Positions 17,029 through 25,504 of a stretch of DNA of 64,000 bases are shown in pieces (within the stretch, counting starts at the first letter, position 1; the number at the start of each line of letters is the position of its first letter). The notes under the pieces are model-generated. The model saw only the letters and a list, made by a program, of their open reading frames with translations. It was not told where the DNA came from and did not search any database. The position numbers and the translations under genes are program-made. Origin of the DNA: Firmicutes bacterium CAG:460 (GTDB lineage: Bacteria; Bacillota_I; Bacilli_A; RF39; UBA660); the NCBI GenBank assembly GCA_000437355.1, contig FR899764.1, positions 1 through 64,000 of the forward strand, given 5' to 3'.

Positions 17029-17641
17029 TTTTTTCCTCCATTAATGCTTTTACAGGTTTATAAGTAAGCCTATAATTGTCTAATATACCATACTTTTTAA
17101 TATTTTCAAGATGCTTTTTAGTTGGATAACCTTTATGACTTTTAAAACCATATTCAGGATATTTCTTATCAAGTTCATACATTATCTCATCACGAGTTAC
17201 TTTGGCAAGGACACTTGCTGCAGCAATACTTAGTGATAAAGCATCTCCATGAATTATAGATTTGGAATTATCCATAGGAAGTGGCATGGCATCTGTTAAA
17301 ACAAAATCTGGAGTTACATCAAGTTTACTTATAGCTTCTAACATGGCCTTTCTACTTGCTTCATATATATTTATTTCATCAATTGTTTTAGCATCTACTA
17401 TACTTATTCCATAACTTATAGCATCTTTTTTTATTATTTCAAAATATTTATCCCTTTTTTTCTCACTTAGTTGCTTAGAATCATTTAATCCTTCTAATTT
17501 ATAATTTTTGGGAAGAATTACTGCGGCAGCAACAACTGGACCACATAATGGACCTCGACCGGCTTCATCTGTGCCAGCTATTAGTTCATATCCTTCCTTA
17601 TATAATTCTTTTTCATATTTTAATAAATCTAAATCTTCCAT
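17006..17641 (-). CDS. rnhB: Ribonuclease HII
   Basis: A 211-residue enzyme that removes single ribonucleotides and RNA from DNA-RNA hybrids. The first catalytic block is AGTDEAGRGPLCGPVVAAA near residue 22 (Asp-Glu), then LNDSKQLSEKKR and the Asp in VLTDAM. The order ylqF-rnhB with a 13-base overlap is the same as in Bacillus. Confidence 0.95.
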   Translation of the reverse strand: MEDLDLLKYEKELYKEGYELIAGTDEAGRGPLCGPVVAAAVILPKNYKLEGLNDSKQLSEKKRDKYFEIIKKDAISYGISIVDAKTIDEINIYEASRKAMLEAISKLDVTPDFVLTDAMPLPMDNSKSIIHGDALSLSIAAASVLAKVTRDEIMYELDKKYPEYGFKSHKGYPTKKHLENIKKYGILDNYRLTYKPVKALMEEKNEEFVKE

Positions 17642-18549
17642 CTATCGAATGTTACTCCTTTTAGTGAACCACTCACTAAATCATTATACACCTTATTCGA
17701 TACTTTTTCATAGTCTATTTCACCATCTTTTTCAAAAAAGTTAAATTTTTCTGCTAAAGAGGCAAAAACTTCACTTGGATTATCACTAACTATTATATTG
17801 TATTTTTTAGCAAATATATCTTTATAATAGTTTTTAAAGAATGTAATTATGTAACCACCAATATCAGTCATATTTAATATTTCCATTTTTATTGTGGCAG
17901 TTGATGCAAGACTTAATGCTTCGGTATTATCTTCGATTTTTGGCCATAATATACCTGGAGTATCTAGAAGTAAGAAACCAGAATTTGTTTTAAGCCAATT
18001 TACTTGTTTGGTTACTCCTGGCTTATTTCCAGTGTTTGCTACTTTTTTACCTGCAAGTTTATTTATAAGGGTACTTTTACCAACATTAGGTATTCCTATT
18101 ACACCAATTTTAATTTCTTTATCTTTTAAACCTTTTTCTTTTCTTTTATCTTGAATTGGTTTTACTACTTCATTTGTTAGTTTTATTAGTTTTTTATAGT
18201 CTTCATTATTAGTTAAATCGATAAGTATTACTTTATAACCATTTTCTTCATATAATTTAACCCATTTATTAGTTTCTTCTAAATCACATAAATCTTTTTT
18301 TGTCATAACTAAAATACGTGGCTTATCTTTTAACACACTTTCCATATCTTTTAATTTTGAAGATAGAGGCATTCTTGCATCCACACATTCATAAATTATA
18401 TCAATCAAATTTATTCTTTCTTTTATTTCTCTTTTGGCTTTTACCATATGACCTGGATACCAATTGATACTAGTTGATGATAAATCTTTTACTTCACTAT
18501 TGTTTTCTCTTTTATCTTTTCTTTCTTTTCTTTTTTGATACATATTCAT
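17629..18549 (-). CDS. ylqF: Ribosome biogenesis GTPase YlqF/RbgA
   Basis: A 306-residue circularly permuted GTPase required for late 50S assembly. INWYPGHMVKAKREI leads into the domain; the G motifs come in permuted order: G4 MTKKDLCD, G1 GIPNVGKSTLINKLAG and G3 DTPGILWPK. The acidic-basic N-terminal tail (KRKERKDKRE) is typical of AT-rich relatives. I use ATG 18549, which has AGGAAGTGA upstream. It heads the ylqF-rnhB-LtaS-topA run. Confidence 0.93.
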   Translation of the reverse strand: MNMYQKRKERKDKRENNSEVKDLSSTSINWYPGHMVKAKREIKERINLIDIIYECVDARMPLSSKLKDMESVLKDKPRILVMTKKDLCDLEETNKWVKLYEENGYKVILIDLTNNEDYKKLIKLTNEVVKPIQDKRKEKGLKDKEIKIGVIGIPNVGKSTLINKLAGKKVANTGNKPGVTKQVNWLKTNSGFLLLDTPGILWPKIEDNTEALSLASTATIKMEILNMTDIGGYIITFFKNYYKDIFAKKYNIIVSDNPSEVFASLAEKFNFFEKDGEIDYEKVSNKVYNDLVSGSLKGVTFDRWKI

Positions 18550-18565
18550 TTTAATCACTTCCTTT

Positions 18566-19570
18566 TTATTTTTCACTTTTATTTTCATTTAGATATTTAT
18601 TATAAAATTCATCCATTGAAGATATATATTTTTGATCTTGTATAACTCTAAATTTTTCATATTCTTTTTCAGCTTTTTCTACTGCTTCCTTATGAGATAT
18701 ACTGCCACTATTATTTAATACTTCTTTTCTTCTAAATTTTAATAAATCATCAGTTGCATTTATCCAATCCCTCATTGTCATAACATGTCTTTGTTTCGCT
18801 TCATCTTCGGCAAATACTAAAAATATATTTGTCAAATCTTTTAAATTGCTCATCTCTTCTTCGTTTAAATAATTCTTTGCAATAACCACATCATATTTAT
18901 ATATTAAACCATCAGGAGAATTTTTCCAAGATGTTAATCCCATATGTTCTTTTTCTGAATTTACTCTATTATATATTAATTCAGCAGCAGTATATCCACT
19001 TATAGCATAGTGCAACTTATTTTGAACTATTTTAAAGAAAGTATAAGCTTCTTCTGTTTTGGGATTGTAATCCGCTGCTGTTGCAATAAATAAATCAGTA
19101 ATTTTTTGATAAGACATTCTTTCACTTACTCTAATTGTTTTAATACGTTCTAATAATTCATCAAAATATTTAGTGTCATATTTATTTCCATTTATAAAAC
19201 GTTCATCATTTAAAGCAAAGCCTTTGGTCATATATTCTTTTAATATTTTTGTTGCCCATATTCTAAATTCAGTTGCTTTTTTAGAATTAATTCTATAACC
19301 CACAGCAATTATGGCATCTAAACTATAAATAGTCGTGTTATATTTTTTTCCATCATCGGCAGTTAGCGAGCATTTCTCGGTAACTGAGTTTTTATCTAAC
19401 TCTTTATCTTCAAATATATGCTTCAAGTGTAAACTTATATTATCTGTAGAGCATTCAAAAACTTTTGACATTCCTTTTTGTGATAACCATAAAGTTTCAT
19501 CTTTATAAATAGCATCTACAATGATATCACCATTACTATCTTTATATATAATTAATTTATTATCTTCCAT
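18566..19570 (-). CDS. RhuM-family protein
   Basis: A 334-residue protein of the RhuM family, first named from a Salmonella pathogenicity island gene and now often seen near toxin-antitoxin genes and mobile elements. The N-terminal region has DETLWLSQKGMSKVFECS (a wHTH-like segment) and SLDAIIAVGYRINSKKATEFRIWATKI; the C-terminal half is helical. Biochemical function is unknown. ATG 19570 follows AAGGAG. Its N-terminal half is related to the RhuM-Fic protein at 34933-35889. The surrounding genes (DinD remnant, HipA-like kinase) mark an accessory patch. Confidence 0.85.
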   Translation of the reverse strand: MEDNKLIIYKDSNGDIIVDAIYKDETLWLSQKGMSKVFECSTDNISLHLKHIFEDKELDKNSVTEKCSLTADDGKKYNTTIYSLDAIIAVGYRINSKKATEFRIWATKILKEYMTKGFALNDERFINGNKYDTKYFDELLERIKTIRVSERMSYQKITDLFIATAADYNPKTEEAYTFFKIVQNKLHYAISGYTAAELIYNRVNSEKEHMGLTSWKNSPDGLIYKYDVVIAKNYLNEEEMSNLKDLTNIFLVFAEDEAKQRHVMTMRDWINATDDLLKFRRKEVLNNSGSISHKEAVEKAEKEYEKFRVIQDQKYISSMDEFYNKYLNENKSEK

Positions 19571-19694
19571 CAATATTCTCCTTTCCTCTAGTTTTTCATA
19601 ATTTCTACACTTATCAATTTATATTGGCTTAGTTATTCATTATTTTCATATTCTTTTAAATGTTTTGTCATTGCTAAATTACCAAACTTAAATC

Positions 19695-19928
19695 CTAATT
19701 ATTTCTTTTTGACAACTTGTTGTGTTCAACAAGTTGTTCGTCTATATTAAAACCAGAATTTTTACAAGCCTCTTTTGCTTTATTTAAAACCTTCAAGAAA
19801 TTTCTCCAGTCTTTATATTCTAAAACTTTTGAAAGTTCTCTAGCATACCAATATTCATTTCCATATTCATCTATATATTTAATATTCTCAAAAATATTGT
19901 TAGGATGTTTATCTCCAATTTTCTTCAT
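19695..19928 (-). pseudogene. DinD-like (DNA-damage-inducible protein D) N-terminal fragment
   Basis: Seventy-seven codons matching the start of DinD-like proteins: IFENIKYIDEYGNEYWYAREL followed by VLEYKDWRNFLKVLNKAKEAC and NSGFNIDEQ. Full-length relatives have roughly 270-300 residues, so only the first quarter is left. The stop follows a perfect 22-base palindrome. Just downstream on minus (19630-19692) is another short open fragment, FGNLAMTKHLKEY, in a different frame, consistent with decay or deletion. It may still yield a short BRO-like peptide. Confidence 0.65.
19712..19737. repeat. Perfect 11-base inverted repeat within the DinD remnant
   Basis: ACAACTTGTTG and CAACAAGTTGT are exact complements separated by TGTT. 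No T-run follows on either strand, so it does not look like a terminator. It sits where the DinD similarity stops. Confidence 0.7.
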
Positions 19929-20133
19929 TATAGTCTCCTTTACAAAAAGTTATTATATCATTTTTTTGTTATATAAGATAGCTATTTTGTTTATTTTTAA
20001 TATTTTCTTTACACTAATTTTGGTTAACCTTTTTATTCATATATCCACTTTTCTTTTTTAATGTAGTTATCATAACATATGATTAGCACTATTGCAAGCC
20101 ATTTGCTAAAAATTTCATATTTTTTTAAAAGAA

Positions 20134-20167
20134 AAAAATTCTCATCAAAATTTATCTGAGAATTTTT
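20134..20167 (-). terminator. Terminator of the HipA-like operon
   Basis: AAAAATTCTCA and TGAGAATTTTT make an 11-base stem with a 12-base loop, followed on minus by TTCTTTT. The roughly 200 bases between it and the DinD remnant hold nothing I recognise. Confidence 0.75.
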
Positions 20168-20170
20168 ATT

Positions 20171-20776
20171 TTATCTATCTTTTTTACTATCTTTAATTGT
20201 CTTAAAATAAAAATTTTTTAAACTATAATTTCTTTCTAAATGCTTAAAATAAACTTTTAATTGCTCTTGTTTTTTTGCATCTGCAACACTACTTAACATC
20301 ATATCAATCATTGTATTATTAGTAATAACATTACTTTGAACATTGTTATTAAACATATATGTCATATATTCATTGTTAACAAGAATAGTATATCCATAAA
20401 ACTTATCAGCTTTATAAAGGAAAAATACATTATCTAGTTTGTCCGAGAATAAAATTATAATCGGAGATTTAATAATTAAATTTTTAATAGTTAACTCATC
20501 TAAACCAACGCTTTTTAAATTTTCTTTTAATTTAGATAGCAGTTCATAAGAGAATAAATATAAATCAGAATTTATTTCTTTTAGATAATCATTACAAACT
20601 ACAGCCATTCTTAAATTTTTAGCTAAAGCATCAAACTCTTTACTTGTTAGACCAAAAGTTATCCTAAAGATTTGATATATTGGATTTTGTTTATTGGCAT
20701 CTTTAATAGATAAGTTATCATCTCTATCTTTAAGATACTTTATAGTAAAACTATTTATTACATCTACAGCATTCAT
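20171..20776 (-). CDS. Unknown protein coupled to a HipA-like kinase
   Basis: A 201-residue soluble, mostly helical protein with no motif that I recognise. It has an N-terminal region with GLTSKEFDALAKNL, a hydrophobic middle (LIIKSPIIILFSDKLDNVFFLYKADKFYGYTILV) too short and charged for clear membrane helices, and a basic C-terminus. Its ATG overlaps the stop of the upstream HipA-like gene by 4 bases, so production is tied to the kinase. It could be a substrate, antitoxin or cofactor; nothing in the sequence decides. Confidence 0.65.
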   Translation of the reverse strand: MNAVDVINSFTIKYLKDRDDNLSIKDANKQNPIYQIFRITFGLTSKEFDALAKNLRMAVVCNDYLKEINSDLYLFSYELLSKLKENLKSVGLDELTIKNLIIKSPIIILFSDKLDNVFFLYKADKFYGYTILVNNEYMTYMFNNNVQSNVITNNTMIDMMLSSVADAKKQEQLKVYFKHLERNYSLKNFYFKTIKDSKKDR

Positions 20777-22029
20777 AAACTTCTTCCTTTCTTATCAAGC
20801 AACCCTCTTATTTCATTTAAATTATATTGCAAAATGGTTTTTACAACTAATGTTACTTCTCGTGGAACTTCTTTTTTAGTTTTAAATTCAATATTTTGAA
20901 ACATGTTTTCTATGGCATTTTCATCTATTTTATTTATTATTTCTTCTAATTTTATTAAAATTTCATCAGATGAATGATTGATAAATTTAGCAATTAAGTT
21001 TTCTTTTTTTTCTCTATTTTTAACATCATTCATTTCAACTTTTAATCCTGGAGCCCCACTATTAATTGATTGTGCTAACATTTCAGTAATTCGAACTCTT
21101 TTTGGTTCACTTAACTTTTCATCCATAAGTTTAATTGCTCTTTCATAAATTATTGGTACACCATTTTTCCTATTTAAACAAAATATTCCTGAATTATCGT
21201 AAGCACTAGCTAGTTTTATTTCATTAGTATTTTTATCAATAATAACACTCCAGTTATCCGCATGTCTATCTCCATGTGATGTAAGTATATCAAATATAAA
21301 CATATTTATCAAATCATTCATAAACCCTTCTATATCTAATTTTAATTTAAACATAGTGGAATAAATTTCAATTATTGACCACAGGTCATATAAGTTGTTT
21401 GTTAAAAGAATTCCTTTTTCTCTTTTTTTAGGATTAAAATCTTCATTATACATCATTTCAACATCTTCAAAAAATTGAAAATATTTATATATTGTTTCAT
21501 CTTTTGAAATATCATTATTATTTTCATAACAATCTATACTTGTAGTAATAACTAAAATAATTAAATCATTACTAAATTCAACTTTAGAATTATCATCTAA
21601 CAAAAGATATTCAGAATAGTTATTTATATTATATTTTTTTAATAAATTTTTAAACTCATTTAAAAGATAAAATAAAATTAGAATATAATCAGTGTAAACA
21701 GTTGATATTATTTCTGAACCAGATACCATTGTTTCTCTGTCTTCATTTACAATACTTTTAGTTATAACACCAAAGTTACCATTATAAATTGCTAAATCGT
21801 ATGATGCACAGTTCATACCTAGTAATTTTGCAAATTCATAACCAATTAATTCTGCATAGTCTTCATAGGTTTCAGGATATATATCTTTATACATCATTTT
21901 ATGGTTATTAAACCAAAATTTATTTTTCCTAGCTCCACGTTGTTCTATGTCACTAAATTTTATTACTTGCTCTTCTTTAGCTTTATTTATATTTATTCTG
22001 CCATTTTCTCTATATTTCTCTAAATCCAT
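20773..22029 (-). CDS. HipA-like/CtkA-like kinase-fold protein
   Basis: A 418-residue protein with hallmarks of the HipA superfamily of Ser/Thr kinases: GARKNKFWFNNHKMMYKD near residue 32 (glycine-rich start and candidate ATP-lysine), ELIGYEFAKLLGMNCASYDLA near 62, the catalytic ILTSHGDRHADNWSV near 255, and ASAYDNSGIF in the place of the metal-binding DFG. There is no HipB-like HTH partner; instead an unknown 201-residue protein overlaps downstream. The start has GAGGTAGGT upstream. HipA kinases phosphorylate translation factors in persistence; the target here is unknown. Confidence 0.7.
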   Translation of the reverse strand: MDLEKYRENGRININKAKEEQVIKFSDIEQRGARKNKFWFNNHKMMYKDIYPETYEDYAELIGYEFAKLLGMNCASYDLAIYNGNFGVITKSIVNEDRETMVSGSEIISTVYTDYILILFYLLNEFKNLLKKYNINNYSEYLLLDDNSKVEFSNDLIILVITTSIDCYENNNDISKDETIYKYFQFFEDVEMMYNEDFNPKKREKGILLTNNLYDLWSIIEIYSTMFKLKLDIEGFMNDLINMFIFDILTSHGDRHADNWSVIIDKNTNEIKLASAYDNSGIFCLNRKNGVPIIYERAIKLMDEKLSEPKRVRITEMLAQSINSGAPGLKVEMNDVKNREKKENLIAKFINHSSDEILIKLEEIINKIDENAIENMFQNIEFKTKKEVPREVTLVVKTILQYNLNEIRGLLDKKGRSL

Positions 22030-22054
22030 ATATTAACCTACCTCATTTAATTTA

Positions 22055-22377
22055 TCATATTAATTCTTCTTTTAGTAATTTACTTCCTAAATCATAAGCA
22101 TCTTTAACATTCATTTCATGTCCAACTTTTTCTTCATCTAAAGCCTTTTCTTTTATTATATCCCAGTTGATATGAGAGTATTTATTTTTAGTTTCCTCAC
22201 TTATCTTTGATAAACATTCACGATTTTTATAACTCTATTTATAACTTTATTAAATTCGTTTGTATTATCAAAGAAAAAAGTTTTATCTTTATCTTTGGTT
22301 ATTAAATCTAACTCGTTAATATACTTAATTATATTTTTTATTATTTCTTCTAAAAGTTCATTTTCTACGATATACAT
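22055..22377 (-). pseudogene. Frameshifted gene, HEPN/DUF86-like
   Basis: The first frame starts at ATG 22377 (AGAGG upstream) and ends at 22201 with VINRVIKIVNVYQR. A second frame, one base back, continues as NRECLSKISEETKNKY and SHINWDIIKEK, then VKDAYDLGSKLLKEELI and TGA at 22055. Joining them at a run of five T (22224-22228) gives one protein of about 107 residues. The helical layout and the KxKYxxINWxxI segment resemble HEPN DUF86 nucleases, but the RxxxxH motif is not evident. It may be a real mutation or an assembly homopolymer error. Confidence 0.55.
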
Positions 22378-22420
22378 ATTTTTTACCTCTTTCATATAGT
22401 CTTATTATACCATGTTAGAA

Positions 22421-22447
22421 GAAAAGAAAAAAGAGTGTTATCACCCT
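22421..22447 (-). terminator. Terminator of the lipoprotein gene
   Basis: On minus, GGGTG, a 4-base loop and CACTC (one G-U pair) are followed by six T. It overlaps the end of the lipoprotein coding sequence. Confidence 0.6.
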
Positions 22448-22980
22448 TAATTACAAGTATACATATTTCCTTTGGCATAATCAGATTTAATACTTTCTAA
22501 AGTCATCTTACTAACCATATCTTTATTATAATCACTATTTATGTCTGCGACTTTAGTCATTATAATAGAATTTTTGGTAGTTGTAATTTCACAACTTTTA
22601 AAGCCATATTCTTCATATTCTCCACAATCATAAGAAGATTTTTCTTTATCCATGTTGTAACCATCAACCACATATTCATAAGTATGAATTTCATAAAAAC
22701 CTAATAATTTGCTTCCATCTTTGGTAAAATCATAAATCTTACTAATTTTTTCATTGATAATAACTGGACTATTTTCTCTTTCTTTCATTTGTTCTTGAGT
22801 AAATCTTCCAGCATTCTTATTATCTAAATCAAACTTTTTGATTTTTTCTACTCTTGAACACTCAAACTTATTTGTATAACTTATTTCTTCTGGCTTAGTT
22901 ATATTTTCATTTGTTTCCTTTTTAGACTCACAACCTGCAAGTAAAAGAACAGCCCCTAAAAAAATTAAAACTTTCTTCAT
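22447..22980 (-). CDS. Predicted lipoprotein, unknown function
   Basis: A 177-residue protein with a lipoprotein signal: KK, a hydrophobic core, and lipobox LLAGC near residue 18. The mature part is charged and contains four further cysteines (FECSR, YDCGEYEEYGFKSCE, MYTCN at the end), which may form disulphides outside the cell. The domain is not recognised. AGGAGG precedes the ATG, and a terminator closes the gene as a single unit. Confidence 0.75.
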   Translation of the reverse strand: MKKVLIFLGAVLLLAGCESKKETNENITKPEEISYTNKFECSRVEKIKKFDLDNKNAGRFTQEQMKERENSPVIINEKISKIYDFTKDGSKLLGFYEIHTYEYVVDGYNMDKEKSSYDCGEYEEYGFKSCEITTTKNSIIMTKVADINSDYNKDMVSKMTLESIKSDYAKGNMYTCN

Positions 22981-23033
22981 CTTGTTTCCTCCTTATCTTT
23001 TTTAATTATAACAAATTAAAAAGAATAAAACAA

Positions 23034-23771
23034 TTACTTTCTTATTAATTTTAAAACCATTACTGGACCTTCTAATTCTAATTCATTATTTCTTTTAGCT
23101 CTGGCACAATGTAATAAAAGTTCTAAACTTCTATAGTTAACATTTAATTTTAATTGTAACATTTTTATAGCTAAATCTTTGATTTCTTCATCTAATTCTT
23201 GAGGATATTCTCCATCATTCATATATTTTTCAATTAATGCAGTCGCTTTATTTATTTTTTCATTTCCTTCATTATTAGATTTTAATTCTGTCATTTTTCT
23301 TTCATATAATTCTTTTTGTAATTTAAAAATAAATGTTTCATTATTTTCTATAGTTGTCATTAACTTATCTATTTTACTATTTAGTATTTCAGCCGTACTA
23401 TCTATTTTATCAAGTTCTTGACTTATTTTTTTATTACTTTTTGATATTTTCCTTAAAAGAAATAACAAAATAAGACTAGATACTAAAGCAAAACTAGGCA
23501 TAAAAATTGCTACTCCAAGACTCAATAAACTCATAGCAATCGCTGATATACTGTTATTTTTTCTTTTTTGAGTTTCTACATTAAACCAAAAGGTTAAATC
23601 TTCGGCATTTACTTGCATTTCTGTTAAATATTTATTTTTAAGTTCAAGATTAGTAGAAAATAATTTATCTAAATCATCTAATGATAAATTGTTTTCTTCT
23701 GTAACTTGGCTAAATATTTCATTTATTCTTTTTTCAAAAAATTCTAATCTTTCAAAATTTATTCTTTCCAT
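23034..23771 (-). CDS. Coiled-coil membrane protein, unknown
   Basis: A 245-residue protein with a charged helical N-terminus, a hydrophobic hairpin of two helices (about 76-108, IAMSLLSLGVAIFMP then FALVSSLILLFLLRK), a long coiled coil (about 110-175) and a final helical region. Both soluble parts are probably cytosolic. It follows the 249-residue unknown by 20 bases and belongs to the lepB operon. I do not recognise the family. Confidence 0.6.
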   Translation of the reverse strand: MERINFERLEFFEKRINEIFSQVTEENNLSLDDLDKLFSTNLELKNKYLTEMQVNAEDLTFWFNVETQKRKNNSISAIAMSLLSLGVAIFMPSFALVSSLILLFLLRKISKSNKKISQELDKIDSTAEILNSKIDKLMTTIENNETFIFKLQKELYERKMTELKSNNEGNEKINKATALIEKYMNDGEYPQELDEEIKDLAIKMLQLKLNVNYRSLELLLHCARAKRNNELELEGPVMVLKLIRK

Positions 23772-23791
23772 AATTTCCCCCGTCTTTCTAG

Positions 23792-24541
23792 CTAAAATTC
23801 TATTTCATAATCTTTTAAAGTACTCTTAACTTTATTAATAAACTTTTTATCTTTCGTTGCTATTACTTTTTTCTTTAACTTCTTCATATTTAAATCTTCT
23901 CTAACTGCACTTATTAATTCGGTTAGATAATAATCATCTCTTTTTTCAATAAAATAGTCTTCAATTAAAGAAAAATCCTTATTTTTTCTATTATAATTAA
24001 AAGCAAGACGCCATAACCATTCTCTTTCATCATTTTCAATTCCTACTTTTACTATTTTATCAAATTTCTCTTGACTTATTTGAGGTGGCATAGGAACACT
24101 TATATACTGAGCTATAAATTCCAATAATTCATAATCATTTAGTAAATCGCAATAGTAGTTAATTAAGTCGTTATCTGCAAGTAAAGTAAATAAACTTTCA
24201 TAAAGTTTACCACCATCTTTAACTTTCTTTTTATCTTCTAATAAACCTTCTCTTATTTTTAGAAACTTTTCTTTTAATTTATTTTCTAAAGTATTATTCT
24301 GTAAAATCTTATCTATACCATTAACATATTTTTCATTGATTTCTATCCTATTTTTCTCAATTTCATCAACTTCGTTTGGAATTTTATCTTTTATACTTTT
24401 GATATCATCAATAAGTTTTTTAATGGATACTTTTTCCTCATCAGTAAATTTATTTAAATCTAATTCTTCTAGAGATTTTAAAAGTTCATCACTATTTATA
24501 AATCTATTTATATATTTATACATTAAAGTAACTAAATCCAT
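23792..24541 (-). CDS. All-helical soluble protein, unknown
   Basis: A 249-residue acidic protein of predicted helices without motifs that I recognise (DLNKFTDEEKVSIKKLIDDI, LENKLKEKFLKIREGLLEDK). Its ATG overlaps the lepB stop (TAATG), so it depends on lepB translation. The C-terminus is basic. It could belong to the protein-export or envelope group with its neighbours, but that is only context. Confidence 0.6.
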   Translation of the reverse strand: MDLVTLMYKYINRFINSDELLKSLEELDLNKFTDEEKVSIKKLIDDIKSIKDKIPNEVDEIEKNRIEINEKYVNGIDKILQNNTLENKLKEKFLKIREGLLEDKKKVKDGGKLYESLFTLLADNDLINYYCDLLNDYELLEFIAQYISVPMPPQISQEKFDKIVKVGIENDEREWLWRLAFNYNRKNKDFSLIEDYFIEKRDDYYLTELISAVREDLNMKKLKKKVIATKDKKFINKVKSTLKDYEIEF

Positions 24542-25023
24542 TATTGCACCGTGCCAATTTTAGTAAATGGAAATAATCTAAATACTATTTTGCCTTTTAT
24601 TTCATTTTCTTTAATTGGTCCGAAATATCTAGAATCTTTACTAATTAATCTGTTATCTCCGAGAATAAAATATTCATCATCTTCTAAAGTGACTTTATCA
24701 TAATCACTAGTTTCTCCATAAGCATACTCATCATCAATTACTTTATCATTGATATATATTTTACCTTTTTTTATTGCTACAGTTTCCCCAGGAAGACCAA
24801 TTACTCTTTTAATTATTTTTTCATTATCTTTTTCTTCATCAAGAACAATTATATCAAGTCTATTTATACTACCTAATTTGTATAGTAATAAAATATCTCC
24901 ATTTTTTAAAGTATTCTTCATACTATCACCATCAACTCTAACTGGAGTTATTATAAACGTTCTAATTAATACCACTACTAATACAATTACAATATATGGT
25001 ATTATCTCTTTTATTATCTTCAT
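24541..25023 (-). CDS. lepB: Signal peptidase I
   Basis: A 160-residue type I signal peptidase with one N-terminal membrane anchor (about 5-27). Catalytic Ser lies in RVDGDSMKNTL and catalytic Lys in IIKRVIGLPGE; the third box is FILGDNRLISKDSRYFGP. It cuts signal peptides of exported proteins on the outer face of the membrane. This is the ordinary Ser/Lys enzyme, not the SipW type expected to process TasA-like proteins; no SipW is seen in the window. Start has AAAGGAG upstream. Confidence 0.94.
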   Translation of the reverse strand: MKIIKEIIPYIVIVLVVVLIRTFIITPVRVDGDSMKNTLKNGDILLLYKLGSINRLDIIVLDEEKDNEKIIKRVIGLPGETVAIKKGKIYINDKVIDDEYAYGETSDYDKVTLEDDEYFILGDNRLISKDSRYFGPIKENEIKGKIVFRLFPFTKIGTVQ

Positions 25024-25043
25024 ATTTCTCCTTTAAACGAAAG

Positions 25044-25069
25044 AAAGGAAAGAATTAACTTCTTTCCTT
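25044..25069 (-). terminator. Terminator of rplS
   Basis: AAGGAAAGAA and TTCTTTCCTT pair across a 5-base loop, followed on minus by TTCTTTC. It overlaps the last rplS codons and lies directly before lepB. Confidence 0.6.
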
Positions 25070-25396
25070 AACTTTATATTCTTTACGCATTCCTTTGATA
25101 AAGTTAAGTTTTGCACGACGAACTTTACCTTTTTTGATTACAACAATTTTGTCAATTGTTGGGGCATTTACTGGGAATATTCTTTCTACACCAACAGTAC
25201 CACTTTTTTTACGAACTGTAAATGTTTCAGAAACTCCTCCACCTCTTTTAGCGATTACTAATCCTTCAAAAGATTGGATTCTTTCCTTTTTTCCTTCTTT
25301 TACCCAAACATCAACTCTAACTGTGTCCCCAACTCTAAATTCTGGAACATCTTTACGAATATGTTTTTCAGCAATTTTGTCAACTAAATTTGCCAT
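25055..25396 (-). CDS. rplS: Large ribosomal subunit protein bL19
   Basis: A 113-residue ribosomal protein located at the 30S-50S interface. The standard L19 sequence is evident: FRVGDTVRVDVWVKEG, RIQSFEGLVIAKRGGG, TFTVRKKS, GVERIFPVNAPTIDKI and RRAKLNF. It is usually next to trmD and rimM, but here those lie 15 kb away and rplS stands between rseP and lepB. A perfect AAGGAGG precedes the ATG. Confidence 0.97.
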   Translation of the reverse strand: MANLVDKIAEKHIRKDVPEFRVGDTVRVDVWVKEGKKERIQSFEGLVIAKRGGGVSETFTVRKKSGTVGVERIFPVNAPTIDKIVVIKKGKVRRAKLNFIKGMRKEYKVKERS

Positions 25397-25504
25397 TTTT
25401 TACCTCCTTATTTTATTACCTATAATCATATAAAATATTTATAGCGGATTATATACCTTTTTTGGGTCAACAATATATTATCATAAATTTCTAAACTATG
25501 CAAG

